A DNA stretch of 64,000 nucleotides from Sphingomonas sp. DG1-23 (GCF_030730875.1 NZ_JAVAMA010000004.1:357197-421196), one strand, 5' to 3'; counted from the stretch's first letter, positions 35,746 through 44,869 are shown. Made by a program: numbers and translations. The notes: a model not told the origin generated them from the sequence alone.

Positions 35746-35755
35746 CTTAGCTAAG
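35746..35755. promoter_or_regulatory. Palindrome upstream of the antitoxin gene
   Basis: CTTAGCTAAG, a perfect 10-bp dyad at about nine bases before the antitoxin ATG; ACTTAG also recurs about 15 bases further upstream on the minus strand. Toxin-antitoxin operators are often such short repeats. This is a candidate autoregulatory site only. Confidence 0.45.
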
Positions 35756-35869
35756 TTTCATGACTAAGTCCACTTTCCGCGCGATGTACATCACCCTTGC
35801 GGACCGGCTGGGGCGAGGTCGCGACATAGGGGACGGGCAAGCCGGCGCGCCTGGCACGCCGGTCCGATC

Positions 35870-36190
35870 CTACCACACTTGCCCATGCACGAAGCGGACG
35901 GCCAGCTGCGCGCCCGTGCCCTCGCATGCCGGGATCCAGACTGCCAGCTTCTTCCCGGTGGAAAGCGCGGACAGGGCGATCGCAAGCGCGTCGGAATAAT
36001 AAACGGCGGTCCGCGGCACGTACACCAGCGGGCTCCCGCAGAATGTCGAATCGGCGAAACGGATGTACAGCACGCCCGAATCGCCGACATCCACGCCCAC
36101 GACCGTGGAGGCGGTGGTGAATCCCGCCTCGGCGGTTGCCGGAATCAGGCCAAATACCGCAGCAACGGCAGCAGCGAACAGCTTGCGCAT
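35870..36190 (-). CDS. Small secreted protein, unknown function
   Basis: A 106-residue protein with a signal peptide (MRKLFAAAVAAVFGLIPATA, cut near AEA-GF). The mature part is beta-rich with two cysteines and a YSDALAIALSALSTGKKLAVW core. It resembles the secreted protein at 6351-6707 in size, cysteine placement and the YS-x2-L-x-A...K-x-L-x-V pattern. Family unknown. It lies divergently from nadC. The stop is preceded by HGQVW. Confidence 0.68.
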   Translation of the reverse strand: MRKLFAAAVAAVFGLIPATAEAGFTTASTVVGVDVGDSGVLYIRFADSTFCGSPLVYVPRTAVYYSDALAIALSALSTGKKLAVWIPACEGTGAQLAVRFVHGQVW

Positions 36191-36353
36191 CTTACCCCCA
36201 TGACGTTGCGCCCGAACCGGGCAGCGAGACTATGCCCCGCTCGCGACGAACTGCCAGTCCAATGTTGCCGGCCGACGAAAGAGCCGGGTGCACCGCCGTC
36301 TTGCGCGCTGCATCCTGCTTCCACCGTGCCGATGCCAGCTGTAGAGCGCTCCA

Positions 36354-37199
36354 ATGTCCTTCGCTCTCGACCGCTTCGACCTCTCCGCCTTTGTCCGCGC
36401 CACCCTCGCCGAGGATCTCGGCGACGCCGGCGACATCACTTCCACCGCGGTGATCCCCGCCGATGCGGTGTTCGAAGGCGTGATGGACAGCCGCGACGCG
36501 ATCACCGTCGCCGGCCTGCCCATCGCCGAAGCGTTCTTCCGCGCGCTCGATCCCGATGTCGCGATCGAGCGGCTGGTCGAGGAGGGGCAGGGCGTCACCG
36601 CGGGCACCGATCTGCTCCGGCTGCGAGGCAGCGCCCGGGCGATGCTCACCGCCGAGCGCTCGGCGCTCAACACCGTCCAGCACCTCTCGGGCATCGCGAC
36701 GATGACCCGTGCCTATGTCGATGCCATCCAAGGCACCGGCGCAATCCTGCTCGACACGCGCAAGACCATTCCCGGCCTGCGCGTGCTCGAGAAATACGCC
36801 ACCCGGATGGGCGGCGCGCAAAACCATCGCATGGGGCTGTGGGACGCGGCGATGATCAAGGACAATCATGTCGGCGTCGCCGGCTCGATCGGCGAGGCGG
36901 TGCGCCGCGCGGTCGCGGCGGGCATCGATCGCATCATCGTCGAGGTCGACCGGATCGATCAGATCGATCCCGCGCTCGCCGCCGGCGCGACGCATTTGCT
37001 GCTCGATAATATGGGTCCGGACACGCTCCGCGACGCCGTCGCTGTGGTCGCCGGCAGGGTGCCGACCGAGGCTTCGGGCGGGGTCCGCCTCGACACGATC
37101 CGCGCGATCGCCGAAAGCGGCGTCAGCTATGTCAGCGTCGGCCGTCTCACCCAGTCCGCGCCGGCTGCCGATATCGGGCTCGATTTCACTGCGGCCTGA
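36354..37199 (+). CDS. nadC: Nicotinate-nucleotide pyrophosphorylase (carboxylating)
   Basis: A 281-residue quinolinate phosphoribosyltransferase, forming nicotinate mononucleotide in NAD synthesis. The N-terminal TLAEDLGDAGDITSTAVIP, the core TRKTIPGLRVLEKYATRMGGAQNHR (read in parts) and the C-terminal LDNMGPDTLRDAV with EASGGVRLDTI are all diagnostic. It is the next step after nadA, though separated from it by five genes on the other strand. Confidence 0.97.
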   Translation: MSFALDRFDLSAFVRATLAEDLGDAGDITSTAVIPADAVFEGVMDSRDAITVAGLPIAEAFFRALDPDVAIERLVEEGQGVTAGTDLLRLRGSARAMLTAERSALNTVQHLSGIATMTRAYVDAIQGTGAILLDTRKTIPGLRVLEKYATRMGGAQNHRMGLWDAAMIKDNHVGVAGSIGEAVRRAVAAGIDRIIVEVDRIDQIDPALAAGATHLLLDNMGPDTLRDAVAVVAGRVPTEASGGVRLDTIRAIAESGVSYVSVGRLTQSAPAADIGLDFTAA

Positions 37200-37379
37200 G
37201 CGGGTCTTGCAAAATAGGATTTGCGCTGATCTGCTGCGGGAGGCGCGGCGCGTTTTTCGGGCCGGGCCATCGCTCTTTGAACGCGTCGATCACGTTCGCA
37301 ACTTCGCAAGATAATTTCACGCGGGCGTAACGGAATTGCGCGATTGCCGGGCAAACCGTGAATCTTTCCTGGCCGAATC

Positions 37380-37811
37380 CTATTGTTCGATCGTCACGCT
37401 CGCCGGGTGATGCTTGTCGAGATGCTTGCGGATGATCTTCAGGTTGCGCGAGTTCGAGCGGAAGAACAGATCGGGGATCGCGCCGACCCATGGGATCATC
37501 CCCAGCGCCCAGTCGAATCCGACATTGCCCGCCATCCGCGCAATCTGGGTCTTCGACATGCCGAGATTGCGCGCCTCCCACGCCATATAGGCACCCATCG
37601 CCGCGGCGACGGTGGTGCCGATTCCCGGCACCAGATCGAGCACGACGTCGAGCCCCACCGGGAAGCGCGTGCCCGGAATGGTGAAGCTGCGCTCGAGCAG
37701 ATGCTCCATCGCCTCGATGCGGCGGCGGATATGAGCAGGGTCCTTGCCCAGCGGCAGATCCTTCGCCGCCGCGGTCCATCCCGTCGCCATGCGTTCCGGC
37801 CGTGCCACCAC
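37380..37811 (-). CDS. DUF4112 domain protein
   Basis: A 143-residue protein of DUF4112, recognised by RFPVGLDVVLDLVPGIGTTVAA and DWALGMIPWVGAIPDLFFRSNSRN (read in parts). The hydrophobic GIGTTVAAAMGAYMAWEA and WALGMIPWVGAIPDLFF probably lie in or at the membrane. Function unknown. The start is a GTG with AAGGAG a few bases upstream overlapping the end of the binding-protein gene; a later ATG (37790) is possible. Likely co-transcribed with the upstream gene. Confidence 0.8.
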   Translation of the reverse strand: MVARPERMATGWTAAAKDLPLGKDPAHIRRRIEAMEHLLERSFTIPGTRFPVGLDVVLDLVPGIGTTVAAAMGAYMAWEARNLGMSKTQIARMAGNVGFDWALGMIPWVGAIPDLFFRSNSRNLKIIRKHLDKHHPASVTIEQ

Positions 37812-37812
37812 T

Positions 37813-39273
37813 TCACTCCTTCTCGTTTCGCAAGTGGTTCAACGGGTGCCAGCCGCGCGCGTTCCCCTGCCACGCCCCCAGTCGCAGCGCGACCAGCGAC
37901 CAGCGCAGCGGCTGAGCGATCGGAATATAGGCGGCCTCGGCGGTCAGCGCCGCATCGGCCTCGGCGATCCGCTGCGCGCGCGACGGCAGATCGATCGCCT
38001 CGCGTCCCGCGGCGATCAGCGCTCTGGCTTCGTCCGAACAGACCAGGCAGGCGGTCTGCACGAACCAGCGGCCGCTGTCATACGGCGCGATCGTGTCGAT
38101 CAGCCGCAGGTCGGCGGCGGCCTCCGGACCGACGCGCTGCGGCGTGATGCCGATCCCCAGCATCGCCTCGGCAAGATGCGCCCAGACCAGAGTCGCGCCG
38201 GGGCCGGCGGGAAGCGCGATGCGCAGCGTCAGCGGATCGGGATGCGTCCGCCGCCACGCCGCCACCCGATCGCGCGCCGTCTGCCGCCGCGCGTCGGGGG
38301 CGAGGGGCGTCCATTCGGGGCGGGTCGGCGGAGCGGCGGAGTCGAGTTGGCCCGGCAGCAAGGTCTCCGCCGGCGTCCAGCCGGGGCGTACCGCCTCGGT
38401 CAGTGCGGCACGGTCGATCGCCATTGCGATGGCGGCGCGGTTGCCGGGCTCGGCAAGGAAGCCCTCGCGGGCGACCACGACGAGGCCGAACAGCCCCAGC
38501 GGCTGCTCGATATGGAGATTGGCGGGCGCGATCTCGGCCTGCGTCACGATCGGCCAGTCGGTGAAGCTGCCGCCGAGGATCAGGTCGGATTCGCGCGCCT
38601 TGAACCGCGCCAGCGCGAGCGCCGCGCGTTCGCCGAGCAGGTGCACGGTTTCCTCGGGCTCGGGAGCGCCCTTGTCGCTGCCCGGGTCAGGTATGGGGCG
38701 CAGCAGCATTCCCCGGGCCGCGGGCAGAGCGCGGAACGGGCCGCTGCCGTCGAGCGTGCCGGTGCGGAACACCGCCAGCTCGGGCTGGGCGAACAATTTG
38801 AGCAGATCGGGCCGCGGCCGCTTCAGCCGCACCTCGATCACGGTAGGGGTCATCTCGACGATCTCGTCGATCACCGCGAGGAACGGCGCCAGCGCGTTAC
38901 GGCTGCCCGGCGCCGCGGCGCGGCGGAGCACGCGCACCACTTGCGCAGCGGTGACGGGGGCGCCGTCGGGCCAATAGGCCTCGCGCAGGCGGAAGATGTA
39001 GCTGCGTCCGTCGTCGATCACGATCCAGCGCTCGGCCAGCGCCGGCTCGATCTGGCCGGCGGCGTCGAACCGCACCAGTCCCTGCGCGGTCGCCCCCATC
39101 AGCACGCGTTCGGCGGAGTCCAAGGGGCCCGCGCTCGGATCGGCCGCCTTCGTCTCGCCGCCGATGACGCTCACCACCACGGGGGCGTCGTCCTTGCGCT
39201 GGCCGCTGCTGCATCCTCCCGCCGCCAGCGCGAGGCCCAGCAAGGCAACAAGGATAGTCGATCGCTGCATCAT
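37813..39273 (-). CDS. Peptide/nickel-type ABC transporter binding lipoprotein
   Basis: A 486-residue member of the SBP_bac_5 family. The signal is lipoprotein-like (ILVALLGLALAAGGC with the lipid cysteine). The following TAQGLVRFDAAGQIEPALAERW is the usual start of the binding domain, and YWPDGAPVTAAQVVRVLRRA continues it. No permease or ATPase genes are beside it, so it is an orphan or works with a distant transporter; the ligand is unknown. Adjacent ATG codons at 39273 and 39270 are both possible. Confidence 0.85.
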   Translation of the reverse strand: MMQRSTILVALLGLALAAGGCSSGQRKDDAPVVVSVIGGETKAADPSAGPLDSAERVLMGATAQGLVRFDAAGQIEPALAERWIVIDDGRSYIFRLREAYWPDGAPVTAAQVVRVLRRAAAPGSRNALAPFLAVIDEIVEMTPTVIEVRLKRPRPDLLKLFAQPELAVFRTGTLDGSGPFRALPAARGMLLRPIPDPGSDKGAPEPEETVHLLGERAALALARFKARESDLILGGSFTDWPIVTQAEIAPANLHIEQPLGLFGLVVVAREGFLAEPGNRAAIAMAIDRAALTEAVRPGWTPAETLLPGQLDSAAPPTRPEWTPLAPDARRQTARDRVAAWRRTHPDPLTLRIALPAGPGATLVWAHLAEAMLGIGITPQRVGPEAAADLRLIDTIAPYDSGRWFVQTACLVCSDEARALIAAGREAIDLPSRAQRIAEADAALTAEAAYIPIAQPLRWSLVALRLGAWQGNARGWHPLNHLRNEKE

Positions 39274-39447
39274 CGCTTTCACGGACGGGAGACGCGGCGG
39301 GTGTATGATCCAGGCCGCGCGCTGCCAACCCCTTGCCCCGCTCTCCGCCCGGGGTCGGCGTCCTTTGCCGCGGCGCGACCCTTCCGCCGGAACCCGCGAC
39401 TTGCCCGAGGGGTTTCTCTCCCCGACCCCAAAGCCGAGGAGTATTCA

Positions 39448-39681
39448 ATGGCGTATCATCTGGGAAAGGCCATGGCCGCGGTGGCTGCACTTTCGCTGGC
39501 GGCGACGCCTGCGGTGGCCGCGCAAGGCCCGGCGTCGAAGCTGTCGCTTCGCGCGTCGACTGCGACCGAGAAGGAATCGGATCTCGCCGGAGCCCCGATC
39601 ATCGCGATCATCGGCGTTGCGGCGATCGTCGCCGGCGGCGTGATCATCGCCACCGACGACGACGATCCCGACAGTCCCTAG
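39448..39681 (+). CDS. Small exported protein with C-terminal helix and acidic tail
   Basis: A 77-residue protein with a signal peptide (MAYHLGKAMAAVAALSLAAT, cut near AVA-AQ), a short linker, a hydrophobic segment PIIAIIGVAAIVAGGVIIAT, and a very acidic end TDDDDPDSP. Similar layouts are frequent in sphingomonads but no function is known. GAGGA lies eight bases before the ATG. The stop is six bases before the tRNA-Leu 3' end (other strand). Confidence 0.6.
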   Translation: MAYHLGKAMAAVAALSLAATPAVAAQGPASKLSLRASTATEKESDLAGAPIIAIIGVAAIVAGGVIIATDDDDPDSP

Positions 39682-39686
39682 GAAGT

Positions 39687-39773
39687 TGGTGCGGACGGCG
39701 GGACTCGAACCCGCACGCCCCGAGGGGCAGAAGATTTTAAGTCTCCGGCGTCTACCGGTTTCGCCACGTCCGC
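39687..39773 (-). tRNA. tRNA-Leu (anticodon UAA)
   Basis: An 87-nt class II tRNA with encoded CCA. The acceptor pairs GCGGACG with CGTCCGC, the anticodon loop is CTTAAAA giving UAA, the long variable arm is TGCCCCTCGGGGCG, and the T-loop is GGTTCGAGTCC. It reads UUA/UUG leucine codons, which are rare in this genome. Confidence 0.95.
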
Positions 39774-39792
39774 ACGATGAACCCTGAAACGC

Positions 39793-39829
39793 GATGAGGC
39801 CGGAACCGTCAAGCGGTTCCGGCCTCATC
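39793..39829 (-). terminator. Long hairpin after ihfB
   Basis: GATGAGGCCGGAACCG-TCAAG-CGGTTCCGGCCTCATC, a perfect 16-bp stem. It lies between ihfB and the tRNA-Leu gene; the minus-strand downstream sequence is GCGTTTC, so the T-run is weak. Confidence 0.7.
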
Positions 39830-39852
39830 TGCGTTCAGCGGAAGCAAGTCGC

Positions 39853-40131
39853 TCAGACGTTGAGGCGGACGCGCATTTCCTTGCCGGGCTTGAAATAGGG
39901 GACGCGCTTTGCGGCGACGTCGACCGTCTCGCCGGTGCGCGGGTTGCGACCGGTGCGGCCGTCGCGCGCGCGGGTGGAGAAAGCGCCGAAGCCACGCAGC
40001 TCGACCCGGCCGTCCTCGGTCAGGCGGCCGACAATGTCGTCGAAAAAGACCGAGACGATCTTCTCGACCTCACGTGCCGACAGGCCGGGATTGTCGTCGA
40101 CCAGCATTTGCACGAGTTCCGAACGGATCAT
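39853..40131 (-). CDS. ihfB: Integration host factor subunit beta
   Basis: A 92-residue HU/IHF-family DNA-bending protein. [19 protein letters not shown] and [26 protein letters not shown] (read in parts) carry the family core, with the intercalating proline in RNPRTGE. It forms the IHF heterodimer with IhfA. The start is at the ATG giving MIRSELV; the longer frame from 40152 is not supported. It is the last of aroA-cmk-rpsA-ihfB on this strand. Confidence 0.94.
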   Translation of the reverse strand: MIRSELVQMLVDDNPGLSAREVEKIVSVFFDDIVGRLTEDGRVELRGFGAFSTRARDGRTGRNPRTGETVDVAAKRVPYFKPGKEMRVRLNV

Positions 40132-40270
40132 CCGCACCCTCCCTTGGCACACGCGGACCGCGGTTCGTCCGACGCGGCAAAATCCCCGACGCAGGGACTG
40201 CTCTAGCGCCGATTCCCAACTTGCATCAACCCGAAGATTAACAGTTTAGGGGATTTATTTGAGGCGGGAG

Positions 40271-40298
40271 AGGGGAAGCGGCCGAAACCGCTCCCCCT
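40271..40298 (-). terminator. Hairpin after rpsA
   Basis: AGGGGAAGCGG and CCGCTCCCCCT form a stem with one mismatch right after the rpsA stop. There is no T-run on the minus strand, so it is a possible processing or terminator hairpin. Confidence 0.45.
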
Positions 40299-40306
40299 AA
40301 CCTGCA

Positions 40307-42019
40307 TCAGTTCTTCTCGTTGCGGGCCTTGAGGGCCTCGCCGAGGATGTCGCCCAGCGACGCGCCCGAATCGGACGAGCCGTACTGCTGAACGGCCTGC
40401 TTCTCTTCGGCGATCTGCATCGCCTTGACCGAGAAGGTCGGCTTCTTCGAGCGATCGAAGCCGGTGACCATCGCGTCGAACTTCTGCGCGACCTGGAAAC
40501 GCTCCGGACGCTGCTCGTCGCGGTCGCGGCCGAGATCGGTGCGCTTGATGAAGCCGGTCGCGCCGTCTTCGCCGACCTGCACCTCGAGGCCCGCGTCGCG
40601 GACTTCGAGAACGGTGACGGTCACGATCTGGTTCTTGTTGAGCTTGTCGCCCTCGCCGGCCGCAACCGCTGCCGACGGACCGCCGCGCTCGAGCTGCTTC
40701 ATGCCGAGGCTGATGCGCTCCTTGTCGGGCTCGATCGCGAGCACGATCGCCTTAACGGTCTCGCCCTTGCGATGCAGGTTGAGCGCGTCCTCGCCCGAGA
40801 TGCCCCAGGCGATGTCGGACATGTGGACCATGCCGTCGACGTCGTTGTCGAGGCCGATGAACAGGCCGAACTCGGTGGCGTTCTTGACTTCGCCCTCGAC
40901 TTCGGTGCCGACCGGATGCGCGGCCGCGAAGGCCTCCCACGGGTTGTTCTGCGCCTGCTTGAGGCCCAGCGAGATGCGACGCTTCTCGGCATCGACCTCG
41001 AGCACCACGACTTCGACTTCCTGCGAGGTCGAGACGATCTTGCCCGGATGGACGTTCTTCTTGGTCCAGCTCATCTCCGAGACATGGACGAGGCCTTCGA
41101 TGCCCGGCTCGAGCTCGACGAACGCGCCATATTCGGTGATGTTGGTCACGCGGCCGCTGAGCTTCTCGCCGACCGGATACTTGGCGGCGGCGCCATCCCA
41201 CGGATCGCTCTCGAGCTGCTTCATGCCGAGGCTGATGCGCTGCGTGTCGCGGTTGATGCGGATGATCTGCACCTTCACCGTGTCACCGATGTTGAGCACT
41301 TCGCTCGGATGATTGACGCGCTTGTAGCTGAGGTCGGTGACGTGGAGCAGGCCGTCGATGCCGCCGAGATCCACGAACGCACCGTAATCGGTGATGTTCT
41401 TGACGACGCCGTCGATCACCTGACCCTCGGCGAGGCTCTGGATCAGGCCCGAACGCTGCTCGGCGCGAGTCTCTTCGAGAACTGCGCGACGCGACACGAC
41501 GATGTTGCCGCGCTTGCGGTCCATCTTGAGAATCTGGAAGGGCTGGGGGATGTCCATCAGCGGGGTGACGTCGCGCACCGGGCGGATGTCGACCTGCGAG
41601 CCGGGGAGGAAGGCCACCGCGCCCGAAAGGTCGACGGTGAAGCCGCCCTTGACGCGGCCGAAGATGACGCCCTCGACGCGCGCGGTCTTGGCGAATTCGG
41701 TCTCGAGATTGTCCCAGGCGGCTTCGCGGCGGGCGCGGTCGCGGCTGAGCATCGCTTCGCCATTGGCGTTCTCGACGCGGTCGACATAGACCTGCACTTC
41801 GTCGCCGACCTTGAGGTCCGCCTTCTGGCCCGGCGCGGCAAATTCGCGCAGCGGCACGCGGCCTTCGGACTTCAGGCCGACGTCGATGACCGCAAGGTCG
41901 TTCTCGATGCCGGTGACGGTGCCGATGACGACGCGGCCTTCAAAGCTTTCTGCGCCGCCGAGAGTCTGTTCGAGGAGTGCCGCGAAATCGTCGCGGCTGG
42001 GGTTCGCCGTAGTGGCCAT
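40307..42019 (-). CDS. rpsA: 30S ribosomal protein S1
   Basis: A 570-residue protein with six S1 RNA-binding domains. Repeats such as GAFVDLGGIDGLLHVTDLSYKR and GAFVELEPGIEGLVHVSEMSW (read in parts) are the S1 core. It unwinds and delivers mRNA to the 30S subunit. Length matches typical alphaproteobacterial S1. A leader of more than 200 bp separates it from cmk. Confidence 0.98.
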   Translation of the reverse strand: MATTANPSRDDFAALLEQTLGGAESFEGRVVIGTVTGIENDLAVIDVGLKSEGRVPLREFAAPGQKADLKVGDEVQVYVDRVENANGEAMLSRDRARREAAWDNLETEFAKTARVEGVIFGRVKGGFTVDLSGAVAFLPGSQVDIRPVRDVTPLMDIPQPFQILKMDRKRGNIVVSRRAVLEETRAEQRSGLIQSLAEGQVIDGVVKNITDYGAFVDLGGIDGLLHVTDLSYKRVNHPSEVLNIGDTVKVQIIRINRDTQRISLGMKQLESDPWDGAAAKYPVGEKLSGRVTNITEYGAFVELEPGIEGLVHVSEMSWTKKNVHPGKIVSTSQEVEVVVLEVDAEKRRISLGLKQAQNNPWEAFAAAHPVGTEVEGEVKNATEFGLFIGLDNDVDGMVHMSDIAWGISGEDALNLHRKGETVKAIVLAIEPDKERISLGMKQLERGGPSAAVAAGEGDKLNKNQIVTVTVLEVRDAGLEVQVGEDGATGFIKRTDLGRDRDEQRPERFQVAQKFDAMVTGFDRSKKPTFSVKAMQIAEEKQAVQQYGSSDSGASLGDILGEALKARNEKN

Positions 42020-42286
42020 AAGAGGATCAGTTCCCGTTTAACGTTTTTCCGGCCGGCCGGTTGGATCCGGCGGTCTTGAAAGGCCGAAATTGCCGCGGCG
42101 GCCGAATGCCGGTCGCGGCATCATGCGGACGAAACAGGCGGAGGAGCTAGACGCGGTCGAATGCGAAAAGGGCGCGGCAGAATCGATTCTCCACGCCTTA
42201 CCTCCGCGAGCCACGCTCGCAGGACGCGGGCCCCATAGCCGAACCGGGCCGCGGAGGCAAGGCGAACGGCCCTACGCTTCCGGTGC

Positions 42287-42916
42287 TCAGCCTCCCGCGC
42301 GCGTCCGCTGTTCGACCAATGCGATCGCCCGCTGCACCGCCGCGTCGATCGAGAGGAAACTGGTGTCGAGCACGAACGCGTCCTCGGCCTGGCGCAGCGG
42401 TGCCTCGGAGCGTTTCGAATCGCGTTCGTCGCGCGTGCGGATATCGGCCAGCACCTTGTCGAGGCTGGTCTCGGCACCCCGCTTGCGCAGCTCGAGATGG
42501 CGGCGTTGCGCGCGGATCGTCGGGGTCGCCTTGACGAACAATTTCACTTCGGCCTCGGGCGCGATCACGGTGCCGATGTCGCGTCCGTCGAGCACAGCGC
42601 CTCCCGGCTGTTGCGCGAACTTGCGCTGGCGCTCGAGCAAGGCGGCGCGCACTGCCGGATGCGCCGAGACCAAAGATGCCAGCCTGCCGACCTCGTCGGT
42701 GCGCAGCCAGGGATCGTCGAGCAGCGCGTCCTCGAACGCGCATGCGGCGACGGACTCGGGCTCCGACGCGGGATCGCCCCCCGCGCGCAACACCGTCGCC
42801 GCAACCGCGCGATAGAGCAGGCCGGTATCGAGATGCGGCAGATTATAGTGGCGCGCCAGCGCACGGGCGATGGTGCCCTTGCCCGAAGCGGCCGGTCCGT
42901 CGACGGCGATGATCAT
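42287..42916 (-). CDS. cmk: Cytidylate kinase
   Basis: A 209-residue nucleoside monophosphate kinase phosphorylating CMP and dCMP. The P-loop is [19 protein letters not shown], followed by [10 protein letters not shown] and the [10 protein letters not shown] segment. It is normally right behind aroA; here 61 bp separate it from the hypothetical gene at 42978. The longer frame from 42967 is not used because [12 protein letters not shown] is the family start. Confidence 0.97.
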   Translation of the reverse strand: MIIAVDGPAASGKGTIARALARHYNLPHLDTGLLYRAVAATVLRAGGDPASEPESVAACAFEDALLDDPWLRTDEVGRLASLVSAHPAVRAALLERQRKFAQQPGGAVLDGRDIGTVIAPEAEVKLFVKATPTIRAQRRHLELRKRGAETSLDKVLADIRTRDERDSKRSEAPLRQAEDAFVLDTSFLSIDAAVQRAIALVEQRTRAGG

Positions 42917-42977
42917 GCGCCCCGCGTTCGCGGCACGCGCACGGTGCGTCAAGGGGCAGGGGCTCAAAACATTGTCG

Positions 42978-43700
42978 TTAACCGCATGGATCGAGCGGCG
43001 CGGGTTGTGCGATCAGCGGCGTCACCACCGCGGAGACCAGCATGTCGCACAAATTGGTCCCCGCGGGACATTGCGTCGCCCAACTCTCGGTATTCGCGGC
43101 CCAGTTGGTGTTGAGCGAATAGGTCACGCTGCGCGAGGTCGCGCCGTCGAGCGAGACCAGCAGGCTCGGCGCGGACAGCGTCGCCACGGTCTGCCCCACC
43201 GTGCGGGTTCCGGATTCGAAGGCGAGGAGTACCGCGTTGCGCGGACGCACCAGGACGTTGTTGCCGCCGAACAGCTGGAGCGCGCAGCCGGGGGTCGGCG
43301 GGCCGGCATTGGCGCCCCGCGCCGGCCCGCAGGTGAACTGGCTGGTGGTCAGATTGGCGATGGTGATGCAGTCCGCGGGCCCTTCGTTCGATACCGAGCC
43401 GGTTCCGCTCGTGCCGGTGACCTTGAGCGTCTGGCCGGTCGTGATCTGATAGGAAGCGGTTGAGGCGACGATCTCGGGCGGCGCGACATCGGTCTGCAGC
43501 GCGGTATAGGCCGCGCCCGACGCCGGCCAGGCGAGCGTCATCGCGGGGGAAAGGGCGTCGGTGGCGTACCACACCGTCGGCCAGCCAAGGATATTGGTGT
43601 CCTGTGCCTGATACGCATAAAGCTGGAAGCCGTTCTGGGACAGCGTCTGCGCCGCGTCGCCCTCGAGCGCGATCTGGATCGAGAAGTCCTGCGCCGCCAT
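42978..43700 (-). CDS. Hypothetical protein, paralogue of the gene at 43783-44784
   Basis: A 240-residue protein of no family I recognise. No signal peptide or membrane helix is visible; predicted all-beta by alternating hydrophobic residues. It is clearly homologous to the neighbour over about 225 residues: shared blocks include Y/F-x-LYA(Y/F), PTVW, VW-like strands, GT-x-SV, TGQTL-V/LGSTL-V, FTCG, and a final [25 protein letters not shown] end (seen in parts). ATG at 43700 has AAGGGG upstream; GTG at 43703 is an alternative. It sits between aroA and cmk, breaking the aroA-cmk-rpsA cluster. Confidence 0.7.
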   Translation of the reverse strand: MAAQDFSIQIALEGDAAQTLSQNGFQLYAYQAQDTNILGWPTVWYATDALSPAMTLAWPASGAAYTALQTDVAPPEIVASTASYQITTGQTLKVTGTSGTGSVSNEGPADCITIANLTTSQFTCGPARGANAGPPTPGCALQLFGGNNVLVRPRNAVLLAFESGTRTVGQTVATLSAPSLLVSLDGATSRSVTYSLNTNWAANTESWATQCPAGTNLCDMLVSAVVTPLIAQPAPLDPCG

Positions 43701-43743
43701 CACCAGCCCCTTAGCATGAATCGCCTGCCGTCGCGGGGCAAGC

Positions 43744-43773
43744 GGGCGGGGCGACCGGCTGGTCGCCCCGCCC
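43744..43773. terminator. Perfect 13-bp hairpin between the paralogues
   Basis: GGGCGGGGCGACC-GGCT-GGTCGCCCCGCCC, 10 bp after the stop of the 44784 gene. It would separate the two transcripts, or reduce read-through from the first to the second. Confidence 0.65.
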
Positions 43774-43782
43774 GGGCAGGCG

Positions 43783-44784
43783 TTACTTGAAGTCGGAGGT
43801 TGCTCCGGCGTTCACGCAATTGCCGGGGAACTGATAAAGTTGCCCGTTGCTCGAATTGGTGGCGATGATCGTATAGTTCTTGCTCACCTGGGGCAGATTG
43901 TTCTTGTCGAAGCTGCCGCACGAGAACATGCCGAACGACGCCATCGTCCCGGTTCCGCCCGAAAGCGACCCGGTGCCGTCGATCGGCGTCACCGTGACGT
44001 TGTTGTATGCGCCTTCGGGGATGCTGATCTGCTCCACCTCGGCGGCGAGCTGGGCGCGCGTCACTTCGACCTGCCTGAGCGACGCCACCGCCGCATCCTG
44101 CATCTGGGGGCTGGTGGTGATCAGCAGCGGCGCGAGCTGGGTGCTGGCGCCATATTGCGTCGCCCAACCTTGGGTATTGGCCTGCCAGTTGCTGTTGAGA
44201 TCGTAGCTCACCGTCCGGGTATTGCCGGGCGCGCCGGTCATGTCGACGAGCAGCGCCGGCGCGAAGGCCTGGTATACCACGGTGCCGGTGCTCATCGCCT
44301 TCGTGGCGAAGGTCAGCATCACTTTCTCGATCGGCTGGATCGCGTCGATATTGTTGCCGAACAGCGGCAACGCGCAGAGGATGTTGGTTCCTGCGCTCGA
44401 CGTCTGGCCGATGCCGCAGGTGAACTGGGTGTTCACCTGGCTGGCGATCTCGATCGCGCCGGCGATGCCGGTCGTGACCACGCTGCCAGTTCCGGTCGAC
44501 GATTGTACCTGCAGAGTCGAGCCGAGATTGATCGGATAGGTGGCCGAAGCGGTGATCTTGGTCCCGTCGCTCAAATTGGTGTTGGTCGAGGTGTAGGCCG
44601 AGAATTGCTCCTGCCACGTCACGTTGGTGGTCAGGCTGAAATTCTGGGTCTGGACCCACACCGTCGGTTGACCCCCGCCGATGCTCGAGCCGACGGCTTT
44701 GAACGCATACAAATAATAACCGTACTGGGCGAGGTTGTTCACCGTATCCTGCGACATGTCGATCGTAATACTATAGGTGTCCAT
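43783..44784 (-). CDS. Hypothetical protein, paralogue of the gene at 42978-43700, with extra C-terminal domain
   Basis: A 333-residue protein. Residues 1-230 match the neighbouring gene product (GYYLYAFKAV, QPTVWVQTQNFSL, NVTWQEQFSAYTS, ITASATYPINLGSTLQV, VSYDLNSNWQANTQGWATQ). Residues 230-333 are extra, with a short helical stretch (SLRQVEVTRAQLAAEVEQIS) and a Thr/Ser/Asn-rich end. No signal peptide. GGAGG lies eight bases before the ATG. Base use is less GC-rich than neighbours in many codons (AAT, ACC/ACT mixes) and the upstream 200 bp are AT-rich. Function unknown. Confidence 0.7.
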   Translation of the reverse strand: MDTYSITIDMSQDTVNNLAQYGYYLYAFKAVGSSIGGGQPTVWVQTQNFSLTTNVTWQEQFSAYTSTNTNLSDGTKITASATYPINLGSTLQVQSSTGTGSVVTTGIAGAIEIASQVNTQFTCGIGQTSSAGTNILCALPLFGNNIDAIQPIEKVMLTFATKAMSTGTVVYQAFAPALLVDMTGAPGNTRTVSYDLNSNWQANTQGWATQYGASTQLAPLLITTSPQMQDAAVASLRQVEVTRAQLAAEVEQISIPEGAYNNVTVTPIDGTGSLSGGTGTMASFGMFSCGSFDKNNLPQVSKNYTIIATNSSNGQLYQFPGNCVNAGATSDFK

Positions 44785-44869
44785 TTCTCCGTCCTCCAAA
44801 ATCGATCTCTGGATCACCGCAAGAAAGCCTAAGTAATCATGCCGTACGGCAACAATACATGCCGCCAAC

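Noticed and set aside
39333..39740. Open frame on the plus strand ending CGRRDSNPHAPRGRRF
   Set aside because: It crosses the tRNA-Leu gene antisense and overlaps the 77-residue protein in another frame; a typical tRNA-shadow artefact.
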